Shown: one piece after another, positions 1-11,171 of the stretch
How positions within the stretch are numbered: position 1 is the first letter of the stretch
Layout of the letters: each line of letters opens with the position of its first letter
Assembly (NCBI RefSeq): GCF_030272615.1
Contig: NC_081413.1
Location: 23,128,501 to 23,192,500, forward strand
DNA: 64,000 nucleotides
DNA from: Cryptomeria japonica
Taxonomy: Eukaryota; Streptophyta; Pinopsida; Cupressales; Cupressaceae
Direction of reading: 5' to 3'
Notes under the pieces: generated by a model
Databases searched by the model: none
What the model was told of the DNA's origin: nothing
What the model saw: only the letters and a program-made list of their open reading frames with translations
Program-made: the position numbers and the translations under genes

Positions 1-1
1 T

Positions 2-1075
2 TATGTGTGCCTTGGGGTCTCCTTTCCCTCTATACTTGTCAAATTTTGGCGTCACAAAGTGTGCAAGAAACGGAGGCATTGGAATGCTCTTATCGAAGGG
101 ATAAGGACATATATCTCTCATAGTGTATGTTGGTTTTGATGTACTCATGTCCTCCATTTTCTTTTGTAAATCTCTTATTTGTTGCTCCAAATTGCTCTTG
201 GGAGGAGATCTATTTCTTGTAACATACCCCGTGTTTGAAACACCCATTTGAGGAGGAGCTTGTTGCATGTATGGATGATACTGATCGTAGACATGTCCAT
301 ATGGAGGTCTATATTGATGTGGCATATATGGAGCACTTGGTATAGCTTCATGTTGAGGAACCCCATATCTATCTTGTGCATGTATACCATATTCTATAGG
401 CATGTCATGTTCTAATGTGTTGCCCCCAAATTTGACACGGGGTTTCCTTGTGTCCAAATTTTGAGCATGCCTTTGAATGTCCAATTGTTTTGGTTGATCC
501 ATAGCTTGAGCATATCTATCTGCATAAGACTTCCATAATGGTCTTCGAAGGTAAGTATCATATGTTTGAGCATGTGTATGTGGGACTTCTGGTTTTTGAA
601 GCAAAGCTGATGGTGATTTAGGTACCATATGTGGTCCTCTATTTCCTCCACTATTAGGTCTCCTTTGATCCATGTTGGAGTGAGTTTGTTGCAAAGGTCG
701 GTTTTCCATAAGTTGAGACATGTCAAAGTCATGAGGTATTTTAACTCCACTTTGTGCCATCATGTGTAAAAAGTACTGTCGATCTCTCCTCATTATCTCT
801 TCAACCAATCTATTGAAATGAGGATTCATTATGGAGTCTTCTATGTCTGCTGATAGTATTGAAGAGTTGTCCACATTGTCATTGTGTGTAGTATTGTTGT
901 TTATAGTGTTTGCGCTTTCCACATTTGGATTGTTTCTATAAACATCCATGTTTGGTAATGTAGTGTGCTCAGGATTGAAGAATAAATCATTGTCATACTC
1001 ATAAGAACTCATGTTTGCGGATTCGTGAGCTTCTTTAGCTATTCTCCTAGATTTTTGAAGGCGTGTTTCAACCAT
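2..1075 (-). CDS. Gag polyprotein N-terminal part (LTR retrotransposon), open to the window edge
   Basis: A minus-strand frame starts with ATG at 1075 (MVETRLQKSRR) and has no stop codon in about 358 codons, ending at the window edge. I chose this ATG because the second copy near 18865 starts at the same place (MVETRSQKSRR), and the leader sequence upstream is conserved between copies but not open. The N-terminal part is acidic and Asn/Asp-rich. It is followed by a conserved core (EEIMRRDRQYF, PHDFDMSQ) and a Pro/Gln/Tyr-rich middle. Near the edge it reads YPFDKSIPMPP...PKFDKYRGKGDPKAH, which resembles the start of a plant retrotransposon gag core. Gag forms the particle that packages element RNA. 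The frame looks intact over everything visible. Family assignment is by general resemblance only. Confidence 0.7.
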   Translation of the reverse strand, partial: MVETRLQKSRRIAKEAHESANMSSYEYDNDLFFNPEHTTLPNMDVYRNNPNVESANTINNNTTHNDNVDNSSILSADIEDSIMNPHFNRLVEEIMRRDRQYFLHMMAQSGVKIPHDFDMSQLMENRPLQQTHSNMDQRRPNSGGNRGPHMVPKSPSALLQKPEVPHTHAQTYDTYLRRPLWKSYADRYAQAMDQPKQLDIQRHAQNLDTRKPRVKFGGNTLEHDMPIEYGIHAQDRYGVPQHEAIPSAPYMPHQYRPPYGHVYDQYHPYMQQAPPQMGVSNTGYVTRNRSPPKSNLEQQIRDLQKKMEDMSTSKPTYTMRDICPYPFDKSIPMPPFLAHFVTPKFDKYRGKGDPKAHI

Positions 1076-2639
1076 GAACTAGGTATTTGACCAAGATGTG
1101 AGAGACTAGATGAAAAATGGAAAAAGTATGGAAGACCAAGAGTTGTATGGAGTGTAAATGAATCTGAGGTGTACTTGCAATGTCCAAAGTGTAAGACCAA
1201 GTATGTAAGTAGTAGAGTAGGTGTGACTTCCAAAGAGATGATCGTTTCTCTTGATGAGGTAAGCTGACCTTGACCCTAAGTAAGACCAAATGAGACCCAA
1301 AGGTAAAAAACCTTGATGAGGGACCACTTAGCAAAGTGTAGTTGTATGTAGTGTGTTGACAAAGTATGATGAGGACAAGCAAGTGACCTTTTGACTCAAG
1401 TTTAGACAATTGTGAATGTAAAATGAGATGTGAAGCAATGATGGACTATGTGAGACCCAAGGACAGGTTGAATGCTAGATCAAACCTGAAGAAACAACCT
1501 AGGAAGCTCAAGTATTCCGAAACTGATTTCTTTTGTTTGCTGGACTGTGAAATTTTTCCAATTTGTGAGGTTTTTGGTTGTGACCAAATCTGAATGTTTG
1601 ACTATTTTTCGTGACAAGAGGACACAATGTTGATGAGGACTCAATGTTTGCAAGTGTTTAGACTGACAATGACTCCAAGAAAAGTGTGTTGTTTGATGTA
1701 AAATTGTTTTGCATACACTTGAAGACACAAAAGACACAATGTTTTGCTGTTTGGTCTTGATTGTTTGAATGTTTAAAATAAGTCAAGCACAATTCTTATG
1801 GCTGGCCAAGACAATAGTTGTTGATCCCACATGGGGTTTTACCCCCGAGGCTACGCTATTCAGAGCGGATACTTAGATGCTTGACCTCACTGGCTCCACC
1901 CTCAGCACTCACTTCTCGGGTCAGCCAAGCATCAGTCCCCATGAAAACTCCCCATGGCGAACTTTGTATCTCTACTAACAACCGTATGTGTGTGGGCCGC
2001 TACCAGAGGTCCGACCTCCTGCCCCAACAACTAGAAGGATTTGGGCTTCTAAAACAAAAAGGTGCTAGTAAGGGCATCCGCTCATGTGGCCATACATGCG
2101 GAACTTTCAGCTCTGTAAATACAGAAGGCTCCCAGCCGGTAGGGGTTACGCCCTACAAATGATCAAATAAATTTGATCAAACAGGTTTATGGGGAGACAT
2201 AGTGTCGGTATGAACTAATCAGCACACGTTATCCATAGTTTTCACCATGAATGCATTTGATTATAGTGGTTCGGAAGAGGTGGGTTTTCCTCGCTACCAC
2301 TTGGGTCGTTCTCTTCTCACTAGTAGTCCTAATGACCACACGGGAAGACAGGCCCTCTAAAGATTGAACAAAAAGAGCCTATTGCTCAAGACACAAAAGA
2401 CAATGATTCAATTTTAGTGCACCAATTGAAGTGTTTGCTAGTCTATGAAAATAAGGCACACAATAAAAATCCAAAAACCCTTGCCAAGGACCTACAACAA
2501 AGATTTATTAGTAGTTTGGATTGTTTCAAATGATAACTCCTTCCTGCAAGCACACAAGTTAGGTAAATTTTAGATCCAAAAGACTTTGTGAAATAGGGGC
2601 CTTCAACAATGCGTTTTGTTGACCAATTCAAAGACCTGA

Positions 2640-3545
2640 TTCATCATTAAAAAAGGCCACTTGTAAAATTTTAAGAGATTTGCAGAAATGTAAGAAAATC
2701 CAAAAAAATTGCTAATTTGCTCCAAAAATTAATTTTTTATGAAAATCATAAAAAATTCATATAAAATACAAAATCGATCCAAAAAATCTAAAATTTTTAG
2801 TGAAGAGTATTGATAGTCTTCCAAACCTGCACAAAAAAGTTCCTGCAACAAATCCAAGCAGTTTGTGAGATATGAGTAAAATAATGCAAAACCCTAATTT
2901 TCAAAGATCTGATTTTTGAAGAATGATTTTGCATCAAATTTAAAATCACAAAGAACATATCCTGTGTATAATTCTGATAGATTTCCAAAAATATAAGAAA
3001 ATCCAAAAAATTCTATAATTTTCTCGCAAAATTAATTTTTTATGAAAAATCATAAAAAATTCATATAAAATGAAAACTCGATCCAAAAAATCTGAAATTT
3101 TTACTTAATCTTTCTGATACGTTTCTTGACTTGCAAAAAAAATCTTATGTCAAAATTCGAAGTTGTTTGTGAGATCTGATCAAAATAAAGAAAAACCCTA
3201 ATTTTTAAAGATCTGACTTTTATGGAAATATTTTACATCAAAATTAAAATCACAAAGAACAAATCCTGTGTATAAATATGAAATATTTCCAAAAATGTAA
3301 GAAAATCCAAAAAATTCTCTCATTTGCTCTCAAAATTGATTTTTTATGAAAAATCATAAAAAATTCATAGAAAATGAAAATGTGCTCCAAAAATTCTAAA
3401 TTTTGGATTGAGAGCTCCTAATACTTTCTTCAACCTGCAAAAAAAATTTGGTGCAAAATTTCTTAGCCGTTTATGAGATATGATCAAATCTCTCCAAGAT
3501 CTTGATTTTGTGTCCAAAACCCTAGCTGCACAAGGTTATTCTCCA
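2640..3545 (-). repeat. ~303-bp tandem repeat in the retrotransposon leader (about 3 units)
   Basis: The phrase TAAGAAAATCCAAAAAA recurs at 2691, 2994 and 3298, giving units of 303 and 304 bases and a shorter third unit. Each unit then carries TTTTTTATGAAAATCATAAAAAA-like sequence, a 'TTTGTGAGATATGA'-type segment and an 'AAACCCTAATTTT' segment in the same order. Units are diverged by substitutions and small indels. The repeat lies wholly between the primer-site-like sequence and gag. Confidence 0.8.
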
Positions 3546-3616
3546 AATTGTTTTACAAAACAGCAATATAGGGTTAGAAAAATCTGCAAAAAAAATATAG
3601 ATCTAAGAAAAATCCA

Positions 3617-3638
3617 TGTCCCATGGGGCGTGCCAAAA
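3617..3638 (-). promoter_or_regulatory. Putative tRNA primer-binding site
   Basis: Immediately inside the LTR the minus strand reads TTTTGGCACGCCCCATGGGA. TGG directly after the LTR, followed by a GC-rich stretch, is the normal layout of a retrotransposon primer-binding site (complement of a tRNA 3' CCA end). I cannot name the tRNA from memory with confidence. Confidence 0.5.
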
Positions 3639-4183
3639 TGTTTATGGTGAAAATGGATAACAATAATAACAAAATTGAAAGGCTAAATGAATTCAACCAC
3701 CAAACCCTAGCCTAACAACAACAAAGATCCACCATAACATATGAAGATTACCTAAGACAATGCAAATAACTCTATAGCCCAATGGATGATAAAGGAACTT
3801 AAAGTTCAAGATTCTTCTCCCTTCAAACGTTCCAATGGTCGAAGGAGGTTCCCCAGTCAGAGCCAGTTGTTGTCCTCATTTTTGGCTATCACAAAAATAG
3901 GTCAACCCCTACAAATTTTGTCCAATTTATAGTCCATGTGATCTAAGAACGCTTTCTAAGGTCTAATGCATGATTTAGGACCCATGATTCTTGATTCAAA
4001 CATTCTAGTCCTTTTCTAGGTCTTTTAAGTTAGTTTTGTGTTTAAGTGTTGTTTATGGTGAAAATGGATAACAATAATAACAAAATTGAAAGGCTAAATG
4101 AATTCAACCACCAAACCCTAGCCTAACAACAACAAAGATCTACCATAACATATGAATATTACCTAAGACAATGCAAATAACTC
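3639..4183. repeat. 134-bp direct repeat inside the LTR (3639-3772 and 4050-4183)
   Basis: Both copies start TGTTTATGGTGAAAATGG and end CAAATAACTC. I count two mismatches in 134 positions. They are 411 bases apart. The 277 bases between them show no similarity to the rest of the LTR that I can see. Confidence 0.85.
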
Positions 4184-4442
4184 AAAATCACAAAGATTAT
4201 ACCATCACATGTCCAATAGGGTTTTGATCTCCATTCTTCCTATCTCCATTGATCTTGCTTGATATATTTGCTCTCGGATTTTTATATGCACAAGAGCTCA
4301 ATAAAGAACGGAATATGGTTGCAAGTAGGATCGTAGTGTAGCCAAGTCCTCCAAAATTGTTGATTAGTCTAAGTGATTAGGATGATTGATTAGGAATGAA
4401 TGATTAGGATGATTAGGGTTTGATAATGAAGAAAGCATCTCC

Positions 4443-4450
4443 TTATATAG
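4443..4450 (-). promoter_or_regulatory. TATA box of the 5' LTR
   Basis: The minus strand reads CTTCTATATAAGGAG here, about 420 bases downstream of the LTR start. This is a suitable place for the core promoter separating U3 from R. No transcript evidence is available. Confidence 0.5.
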
Positions 4451-4610
4451 AAGACACAATATGAAATGGAGGGATAAGATTGAGAGGTGTAAAAGGAGGT
4501 CGGCTAAGATTAGAGGGTAGGTAAAGGAAATAATAAAATAATGAAAGGGGTAGGTAGTGTATGAATTAAGAGATGAATGACATGTGTCATGGGTAGAAAA
4601 AGCTAATGAA

Positions 4611-4855
4611 TTAATTAAATAAATAAAGATTTATTTAATAAATAGAAGAAGTAGGATAATTAAATAAATAAAAATATTTATTTAATTTAGGAAAAGGATA
4701 ATTTAAATAAATAAATGTATTTATTTAAATGAGAAATAAGGCTAGAAGAGGATAAATGAATTAATTAAATAAATAAAGATTTATTTAATTAATAGAAGAA
4801 TTAGGCTTAGATAATTAAATAAATAAAATATTTATTTAATTAGACATGACAATTT
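4611..4855. repeat. Five tandem AT-rich palindromes in U3
   Basis: Five units each hold an inverted repeat of the form ATTAAATAAATAAA...TTTATTTAATT, separated by short purine-rich spacers (AGAAGAAGTAGG, AGGAAAAGG, and similar). Unit length is about 45-60 bases. The last palindrome ends about 25 bases before the LTR terminus. Confidence 0.8.
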
Positions 4856-4867
4856 TAGGTGTCTACA

Positions 4868-5560
4868 GGTGTAAATAGGGGTTACAAACCTAGATTACAC
4901 TTCCTCTTCAAAATTCTTAGTCTGGTGTAAATTGGTTTTGTTAGCGTGATTTATACCACCTTATAGCTAAGACTTTCATCTCAAGTGCAAGTCGGGGTTA
5001 TAACCACAACCTACACCTAAAGCCTTAGAAATCATGTTTTTGGTGCAAGGCGGGGTTGTAACCCCGACTTACACTCAGTCTTCCTATTTCTGGTGTAGAG
5101 CGAGGTTGTAACCTTGACCTACACCAAGTCCTCCCATTTTAGTGCAAGTCAGAGTTACAACCCTAACTTTCACCAAGTTATCCCTTTCTCATGGAAGGCG
5201 GGGTTGTAACCCTAGCTTACACCAAGTCTCACCTATTTTGGTGTAGATCAGGGTCGTAACCTCAACCTACACCGAGTTCTCTCTAGATGGTGCAAGGCAG
5301 GGCTATAACCCCGACCTACACCAAGGCCTTACCCAATGGTGTAGATCGGGGTTGTAACCCAAATCTACACCCAATCTCCCCTTCACAGTGTAAGTTAGGG
5401 TTATAACTTTGACCCAGACTATTTTCCTTTGTTTTATACCAAGTGCTGGTGCAAACAGAGGTTGTAACTCTAACTTGCACCATAATTCTTTCTCAGGTGT
5501 AAATCAGGGTTATAACCTCGATTCACACCAAAGTTAGTTTCTTTTCTTTTTCATAAGTAC
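4868..5560. repeat. Tandem array of ~49-bp units, each an imperfect GC-rich palindrome
   Basis: About 13 units follow the pattern GGTGYAAGTCGGGGTTRTAA plus its inverted partner CCCCGACYTACACC, with a spacer resembling AAGTCTTCCYATTT. Good units lie between about 5040 and 5390. Arms are complementary within units (GGTGTA...TACACC, CGGGGTT...AACCCCG), and units are diverged. Looser units continue to about 5640. The array abuts the LTR end at 4867, which suggests that the left-edge retrotransposon inserted next to or into it. Confidence 0.8.
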
Positions 5561-5640
5561 AAATAGGCTTACGAGTTTGATATGAAACTTTATGATTATT
5601 GACCCTTCCCAAATGTAAATCAGACTTATAAGTCTACAAT

Positions 5641-6260
5641 GCACTTCTTGACCCCCTTTGGTCATTTTTGTCCAACTCTAGGAATTCTTCAAATCTATTT
5701 CTACAAGTCCACTCCAGATGCCAGATTCAACACATTGGGACCAAATGACTATGAAATATAGGATACCACAAGAGAACATCAATATTATATTGGTGAAGAA
5801 CGATGAATAAGACGAGGCTCTAGACACTTGGTCATTTTTATGCATGTCTATCCTAGTGTCATTTTGTATTCAAGTTTTTACATCCAGAACTTCCACATGT
5901 CTTAAGTCAAATCGAACTCTACATTTGACTTGTTTACAAATTAGTTGTAATTTTCCTAGTTTCATGTTGTTCCTCTCCTATATATATGAGGATTTTCATT
6001 GTAATAAGGAGATTTTGGGGATCTATCTTTTAGATTAGGAATCTTTAATCTATATGCCAAAACTCTTCCAAAGTGAAGAGCAAAAGTGAAACTTTGTGTT
6101 CCTATTGTGATTTTAGAAATTCGATCAAATAAGAAGAAAGCTTTGGCATCCAAACTTTGTGTTGGATTCATTTGTGGTTTGTTGGTAAATAGATTTATCA
6201 CTAAGATTGGTTCTCTAAAACTGACCTTGTGTGCCTGAAGAGTAGTGACAATTGTGCCAA
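5641..6260 (+). repeat. Probable LTR remnant downstream of the palindrome array
   Basis: A TATA-like CCTATATATATGAGG at about 5977-5990 is followed by sequence of the R/U5 type often seen in plant LTRs, with no coding potential. Together with the palindrome array upstream this could be a plus-strand LTR whose U3 carries the array. I could not find a convincing 3' end or primer site, so the boundaries are guesses. Confidence 0.3.
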
Positions 6261-9130
6261 CAGTTGGAGAGAGTGCAGCAAAAACCACAATCTTGCTCTA
6301 TGTTTAAGAGGGGCAGCTCCCTCATATGATGGGGGCTATTGGGATTTTTGTGTGCTTTTAACCTGAAATTACATAAAGGAGAAAACACAAAACTAAAGAG
6401 AGATAACCAACAAAAACCCCAACAATAGACATATGAATACCATTTGAGATTCACAATTAATAACAATTACAAAGGGGGTTTAAGCACAAGATATGTTTTA
6501 GATATTCAATTATGATGAAAAAAGGACAACAAACTTCAACATACATAAAACTAAGTTGTAATAACTTCTCCTTCGTATCCTCATTCCATCGACGACTTGT
6601 GAAAGTGCTACAAGTTGTCGTTAAGAATTTTTTTTAGACTTTAAACCCCTTTCGATGACTTCTGCAGATTCACAAACTCACCAAAATTTGCATCGCGAAA
6701 TCTCATTCAACTAGAGGTTCTGGTGACTTTGTGGATGATTTAATAAACTTGGACAACCTTTTTTTTCGATTAAGGACCATAAAAGAAAAAAATTTGATTA
6801 AATTTGAACCATCCATCCTTTTTGCTATGTAATTTTGGTCGAGACAAGGAAAAAATCATTATGAACAAAGCCTAGAGAAATGAACATCTTATGAGCCACC
6901 AAAACTTGGATTTGGTTGTTTTCTGAAGTGAGGCTCTTTAAAATGTGACCTTTAAAATTTTGGAATTTGTGAACTAGGGTTAACTTGAAAATCGTTCAGG
7001 ACCCTTGAAATATCATTAAAATAGATCTTACAAATAGGTCTGATGAAATGAGATTAAAATTTTAACATACAACAATTTTTTGTGCATTCTACAAACATTT
7101 CGCCTCAATTTTATGAATAAGGGGCACTATGATAACCTAAAGACTTTTGAGGACATCATATGAATAGACTTTCACCAACTTGGAGATAGAGGCTTAGGTA
7201 TGTTGATTTGAAAATTTAGGCTATGCTAAAAGACAAGTGACATGGTTTATAGTGAGAGTGTTCTTATGTCATTCTTGTTGTAAATTCTTGGTTTTCTCAA
7301 GTAAAGGTTTTGTTGAGGAAATATTGTTAAAGAGTAGAAACAATTGTTGGTTTGTGGAAATTGTGTCATATTTTAGATTTTATTTATTAGGATTAATAGA
7401 AGGAGATATTAACTTGAATAATTTGAGCTTCATATTGTTATTTCAAGAAAAGATTATCAAAAGTTGTAATAGGATATCATGATAAAGACTTTGTTCTTAA
7501 CTTTGTTGTCTAAGTACACCACTGTGGGCTACAAAATATATTTTTAAAAGGTTGATAGGATTATAGTGACTACAAGACTTTGACCTTGAAGATTATTTTC
7601 TCGTCCTAGAGAAACAACAAGGGACTTTGTGCCTTCATGGAACCTTTGCTTCTTTACTTATTTGTATTTGATAATTCCTCCATTTTGGGCTAATTTGTAA
7701 CATTGAAAGTGTAATAATTATTATGGCTCTATATTGTAAATTCTTTCATGAAGAAAGAGGAAAGAATAACATCTATCTTGAAAAAAGAGGATAGGATGAT
7801 GTATCGCCAATTTTATAATAGGAGTTTAGATTTGTATCTTATTTTATAAGGATAGAGTAGTGAATCATAAGGGGGCCTTAACAATTATGAGAGATTTTAT
7901 CTCACGCACTGTGGCTAAAATCACAATTTTGTAAACTTCTCTAGTTTGCAAAATTTTCAACCAGCACACCATACATACTAGATCAATGAGCACTCCTTGA
8001 TAGAGATTTTCTTTAATTTTTGCAATAATATGTAATTCTCCATCTTGGGTGCTTGAATAGTCACTCTTGAATCAAAGGTAATGTGAGGCTCAAGCTAAGG
8101 CTTGGATTTCTTGATAAGGTTCACAACATTTGTGGCCTCTACACACATCTTAATAGGAACTATATTATTTGAAGGTTTATTATCAACGATATTGGTAGAA
8201 TGATAAAGCAAAAGACTGATAAAGATCTTCAAGTTTTGATTAGGAAGTGTCACAGATAAATATAAGCTTCATCACATTAGTATTAATAAATATAAGCATG
8301 ATACTATGCAATGATTTCAAAAGAGGTTTAAAATTATGATATCTAGAAAGATTGATGATAAGTGGGCCACACCTTAAGTTGTAGCTACTACTTGTGTATC
8401 AATATGTTTGGAAGAATTGTTCTTAGTCTTGATGAATTTGTTTTTTTCTTTTTAAAATTTGAAATGATTGATGCTAAGTATCTTCATTATTATCAACTGG
8501 ACCCATTGATGAAGAGAATTCGAATTGACTCGCTTGAAGCTAATGATTATTAAGTACTATGAATAAATGTCTGAAAGATGTTAAAAGAAAAGTTCATCTC
8601 TAATATCCTGTTGCAAATTATTGACGAAATTTTTTAACATCACCATTAAACACATGATAAGCAATGTGTGAAAGCAAGTGTTTATATCTACCGATGAAAT
8701 CAGACACTCTCTTTAAATCCTTGTTTACAATGCATTTAATTAGTTAAAGTAATTCAAATGAGGACCAATATATTTTTAAAAGTGTTGCACAAATGCATCA
8801 AATAATTGGTGAAAAAAGTAAATTATTTAAGGAGGCAAGAAATAATATCATTGCAATGTGTTATCTCTAAATGTACGAGTGAGTACTTTTATCATGAGTC
8901 TATTGTCATGAGAGAAGTCACTACACAATGTTTTGAAATATTTTTCAATGAGCTTGGGGATTACCTTTCTATTTTGTTTTCCAAATTGTTAACCTCCATG
9001 TATTGCGGGACAAGATCACAAACAATACCATTTGTGCAAGTGGGATACCCACATCTATGGTAGGGATATTGAATTTGAATTGGGTTAAAGAATATAATAG
9101 TTCTTGAAAGGATGAGATATTTTGAGCTAG
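6261..9130. other. No recognisable gene
   Basis: AT-rich sequence with only short chance reading frames. Nothing here resembles a known domain, RNA gene or ordered repeat that I could identify. It is probably old, decayed transposon DNA. Confidence 0.5.
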
Positions 9131-9135
9131 ATTAT

Positions 9136-9760
9136 TTATTGTGGATTGGGAGGATGAAATGGAATTGGAAATGTTGGATTGTGATGAAGGTGTAACATTC
9201 TAGGATAAATAGGTACATAGATCAAGAATAGGATAGCCTGAACATTAAGGTAGGTGGGTATGTGGGATGGTTGTGACACAAATGAAAGGGTAGTGGAAGG
9301 AGGTATGTAGGAGAATTTATTGATATAATTGCTTCCATTACTAAAATGTGTAGGATTAATTTTTTTTGTAGTGGTGGTAATAATGGAATATATATGTAGG
9401 CAGATTATGGAAATATTAGGCATAGGAATGGAATGTTGAACTCGGTTTTGAGAATTGGAAAGACCAAGGGCTTTGTCAAAATAGTTTATTGGCATAACAT
9501 TAGTATCAATAATATGAACAATTCCATGCAACACTTACATACCATTTTCATCACTTTGAATGATTCTCCTCAGTCCTTCAACCAAGGGGATTGCTTCACT
9601 ATGCAAGTTTTCTTGACCTATCCATTGTTGAAGCCTATACAACTCACTATCAAGCTTCCCCAATTGGTCAAAAGATACTTGAGTTAAGGATTCATCCTCA
9701 TTATGAGAAGTGCAAGGGAAATGACTCTAATGTTAGTTATTTTTTGTGTATGAATAGAGG
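9136..9760 (-). pseudogene. Possible decayed gag-like remnant
   Basis: On the minus strand a frame from about 9760 reads with coding-like character (SHNEDESLTQVSFDQLGKLD, then a Leu-rich helix-like stretch). It crosses one stop (TAG or TAA near 9539) and continues as an open 132-codon frame that becomes Ile/Pro-rich (IPPSTTLSFVSQPSHIP). A helical N-terminus followed by a Pro-rich region fits a retrotransposon gag, but there is no diagnostic motif. Sequence further left is too damaged to extend it. Confidence 0.3.
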
Positions 9761-9785
9761 ATTCGCCCAAGTTTCCATGGAATAG

Positions 9786-11171
9786 GTTATTCAACCTAGG
9801 CTCACACCCCTTAGTATGTAAAGTTTGGGAAGATTTCAGTATATAACTTCTTCTCTCTAGGATATTCGTTGTGGGAAAAGGTAGTGAAGCTCATACACAA
9901 AGAGGACAAAGCTAAATGAATGAATCTATATGCACAATACCTCTCATGCAATTAATAATCTAAGAAAAGATATTCAATTAAACAATTCAATTTCATAATA
10001 GAATGATTGATTGACCAACAAAATACACTAAAGAAATGAAAAATGTGAGCAAAAATTTCTTATAAATATATAAATAATAGAAAATATCAATCGCACTTGA
10101 GCATATAAATTAAAAATTATGTACAACAGAAGTCCATTTCATCAAAATATTTAAGGTTTTTGTGAATTGTACCTCTAAATTTATGTAATTTAAGTGCATA
10201 AATGATGTATTTAATAAATGATTGTGAATGTGAAGTAATTAAATGCATACCAATCAGATATGAAAATGAGAATTAGAATTAATGCAAGAACTAGGTCACA
10301 ATCATTAAAAATATAATGGAAATAGGATTCAAAATTGTATGCATGCAAACTATGAACTAGACCGACTTACAAATATGTTTACATTTAATAAAAGGAGTGA
10401 GTTTACTTGGTTCAATCACAAATATTATTGAAAGGGACTGAGTACAAGTTGAATTCAAGTCTTCTTGTTTGAGTTGAAAATAAACTATAGAAAGATGTGA
10501 GTTAAATGCAAGATCTAGCACTAAAGGTGTAAAAATGAAACAAATTGACATGAACATGTAAGGTGTAAAATTGACACAAATTGACATGAACAAGTAGTTT
10601 TAGATTTCCTTAGAATTTTAGACGCAAGAAACAAGTTAACTCGATAATTATTGTTAAATGTACTTTTTGTATTTCTTTTGAGTTCTATCTTTAGATTGTA
10701 GGGTTAACAATAAACTAAATCTTCAATTGTATATTTCAAAAAACATATGGCATTATATTTATATATCAAATCTATTTTCTTAATTTTATAAAAGTTGTAG
10801 AGGAGCTAATGTACACATTCATATGCCTTTGTGTTAGAGCCAATTAGGATATGGACAATTTCATTTCATTTAATCAAAGAATGAAATTTTAGATTTTCTA
10901 AATCATTATAGTATGTTGTTGTATATTGTTGAGCACCTAGGGCATTAGAAGATAAAAAATTTGAAACAAAAATTGTACCCATATGCTAAGTCACATGTCA
11001 TATCATAGTTGACGAGGAAATATGAAAAAGTAAAATTTTACCTATATAGTTGCATGCTTTAGCTTGACAATCTACATTGTCATTCAAATCACTGTTAATT
11101 ATTTACATTGTCATTCAAATCATGATCCAATTGTACAAATTATTAGCATCATATGTGTCATCTAAGATAAG
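9786..11171. other. No recognisable gene
   Basis: AT-rich, with no open coding region of interest. A small direct repeat of about 30 bases (containing AAATTGACATGAACA) occurs at about 10530-10594. Confidence 0.5.

Larger units (their letters stand above)
1076..3638 (-). other. Untranslated leader of the left-edge retrotransposon
   Basis: This 2.5-kb stretch lies between the LTR and gag. It contains no credible gene. Its gag-proximal 500-600 bases match 18866-19340 closely. Positions 1818-2162 form a sharply bounded, clearly more GC-rich block; it is open in one plus-strand frame, which I regard as incidental. Positions 2640-3545 are an AT-rich tandem repeat, listed separately. Confidence 0.55.
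1..4867 (-). mobile_element. LTR retrotransposon, 5' portion (gypsy-type), cut by the left window edge
   Basis: Reading the minus strand, the order is a 5' LTR (4867 down to 3639), a tRNA-primer-like site directly after it, a long AT-rich untranslated leader (about 3616 to 1076) and a gag frame that starts at 1075 and is still open at the window edge. The LTR has TGT...ACA ends. Pol and the 3' LTR would lie left of the window, so target duplication and age cannot be tested here. A second copy of the gag start and leader lies at about 18346-19340. The gypsy assignment is inferred from gag style and leader length, since no pol is visible. Confidence 0.75.
3639..4867 (-). repeat. 5' LTR (1,229 bp)
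   Basis: On the plus strand the segment begins TGTTTATGGTG and ends GGTGTCTACA, so on the minus strand it reads TGTAGACACC...CACCATAAACA, a proper TG...CA LTR with short inverted termini. A TATA box on the minus strand lies near 4450, and a primer-site-like sequence follows the 3' end. The promoter-side part contains five AT palindromes (4611-4855). The U5 side contains a near-perfect 134-bp direct repeat (3639-3772 and 4050-4183), so the LTR may have been about 818 bp before this duplication. Confidence 0.7.

Noticed and set aside
412-750. 112-codon minus-strand frame in the left gag region
   Set aside because: It is an alternative frame; the gag frame from 1075 is open through the same stretch and is the one conserved in the second copy.
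1818-2162. 114-codon plus-strand open frame as a gene or an rRNA fragment
   Set aside because: It lies inside a retrotransposon leader transcribed from the other strand, has no recognisable domain, and does not match any rRNA segment I can recall.
2886-3540. AAACCCTAA motifs as an interstitial telomere
   Set aside because: Only single copies of the heptamer occur, once per ~303-bp unit, not in tandem.
4868-5560. Regular palindromic repeats with spacers, superficially like a CRISPR array
   Set aside because: Units are diverged, spacers are themselves similar to one another, no cas genes exist nearby and the setting is plainly a plant nuclear genome. A degenerate minisatellite is the right reading.
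5844-6466. Overlapping frames on both strands as a small gene
   Set aside because: They lie in an LTR-like stretch, lack any family signature and have no conserved start context.
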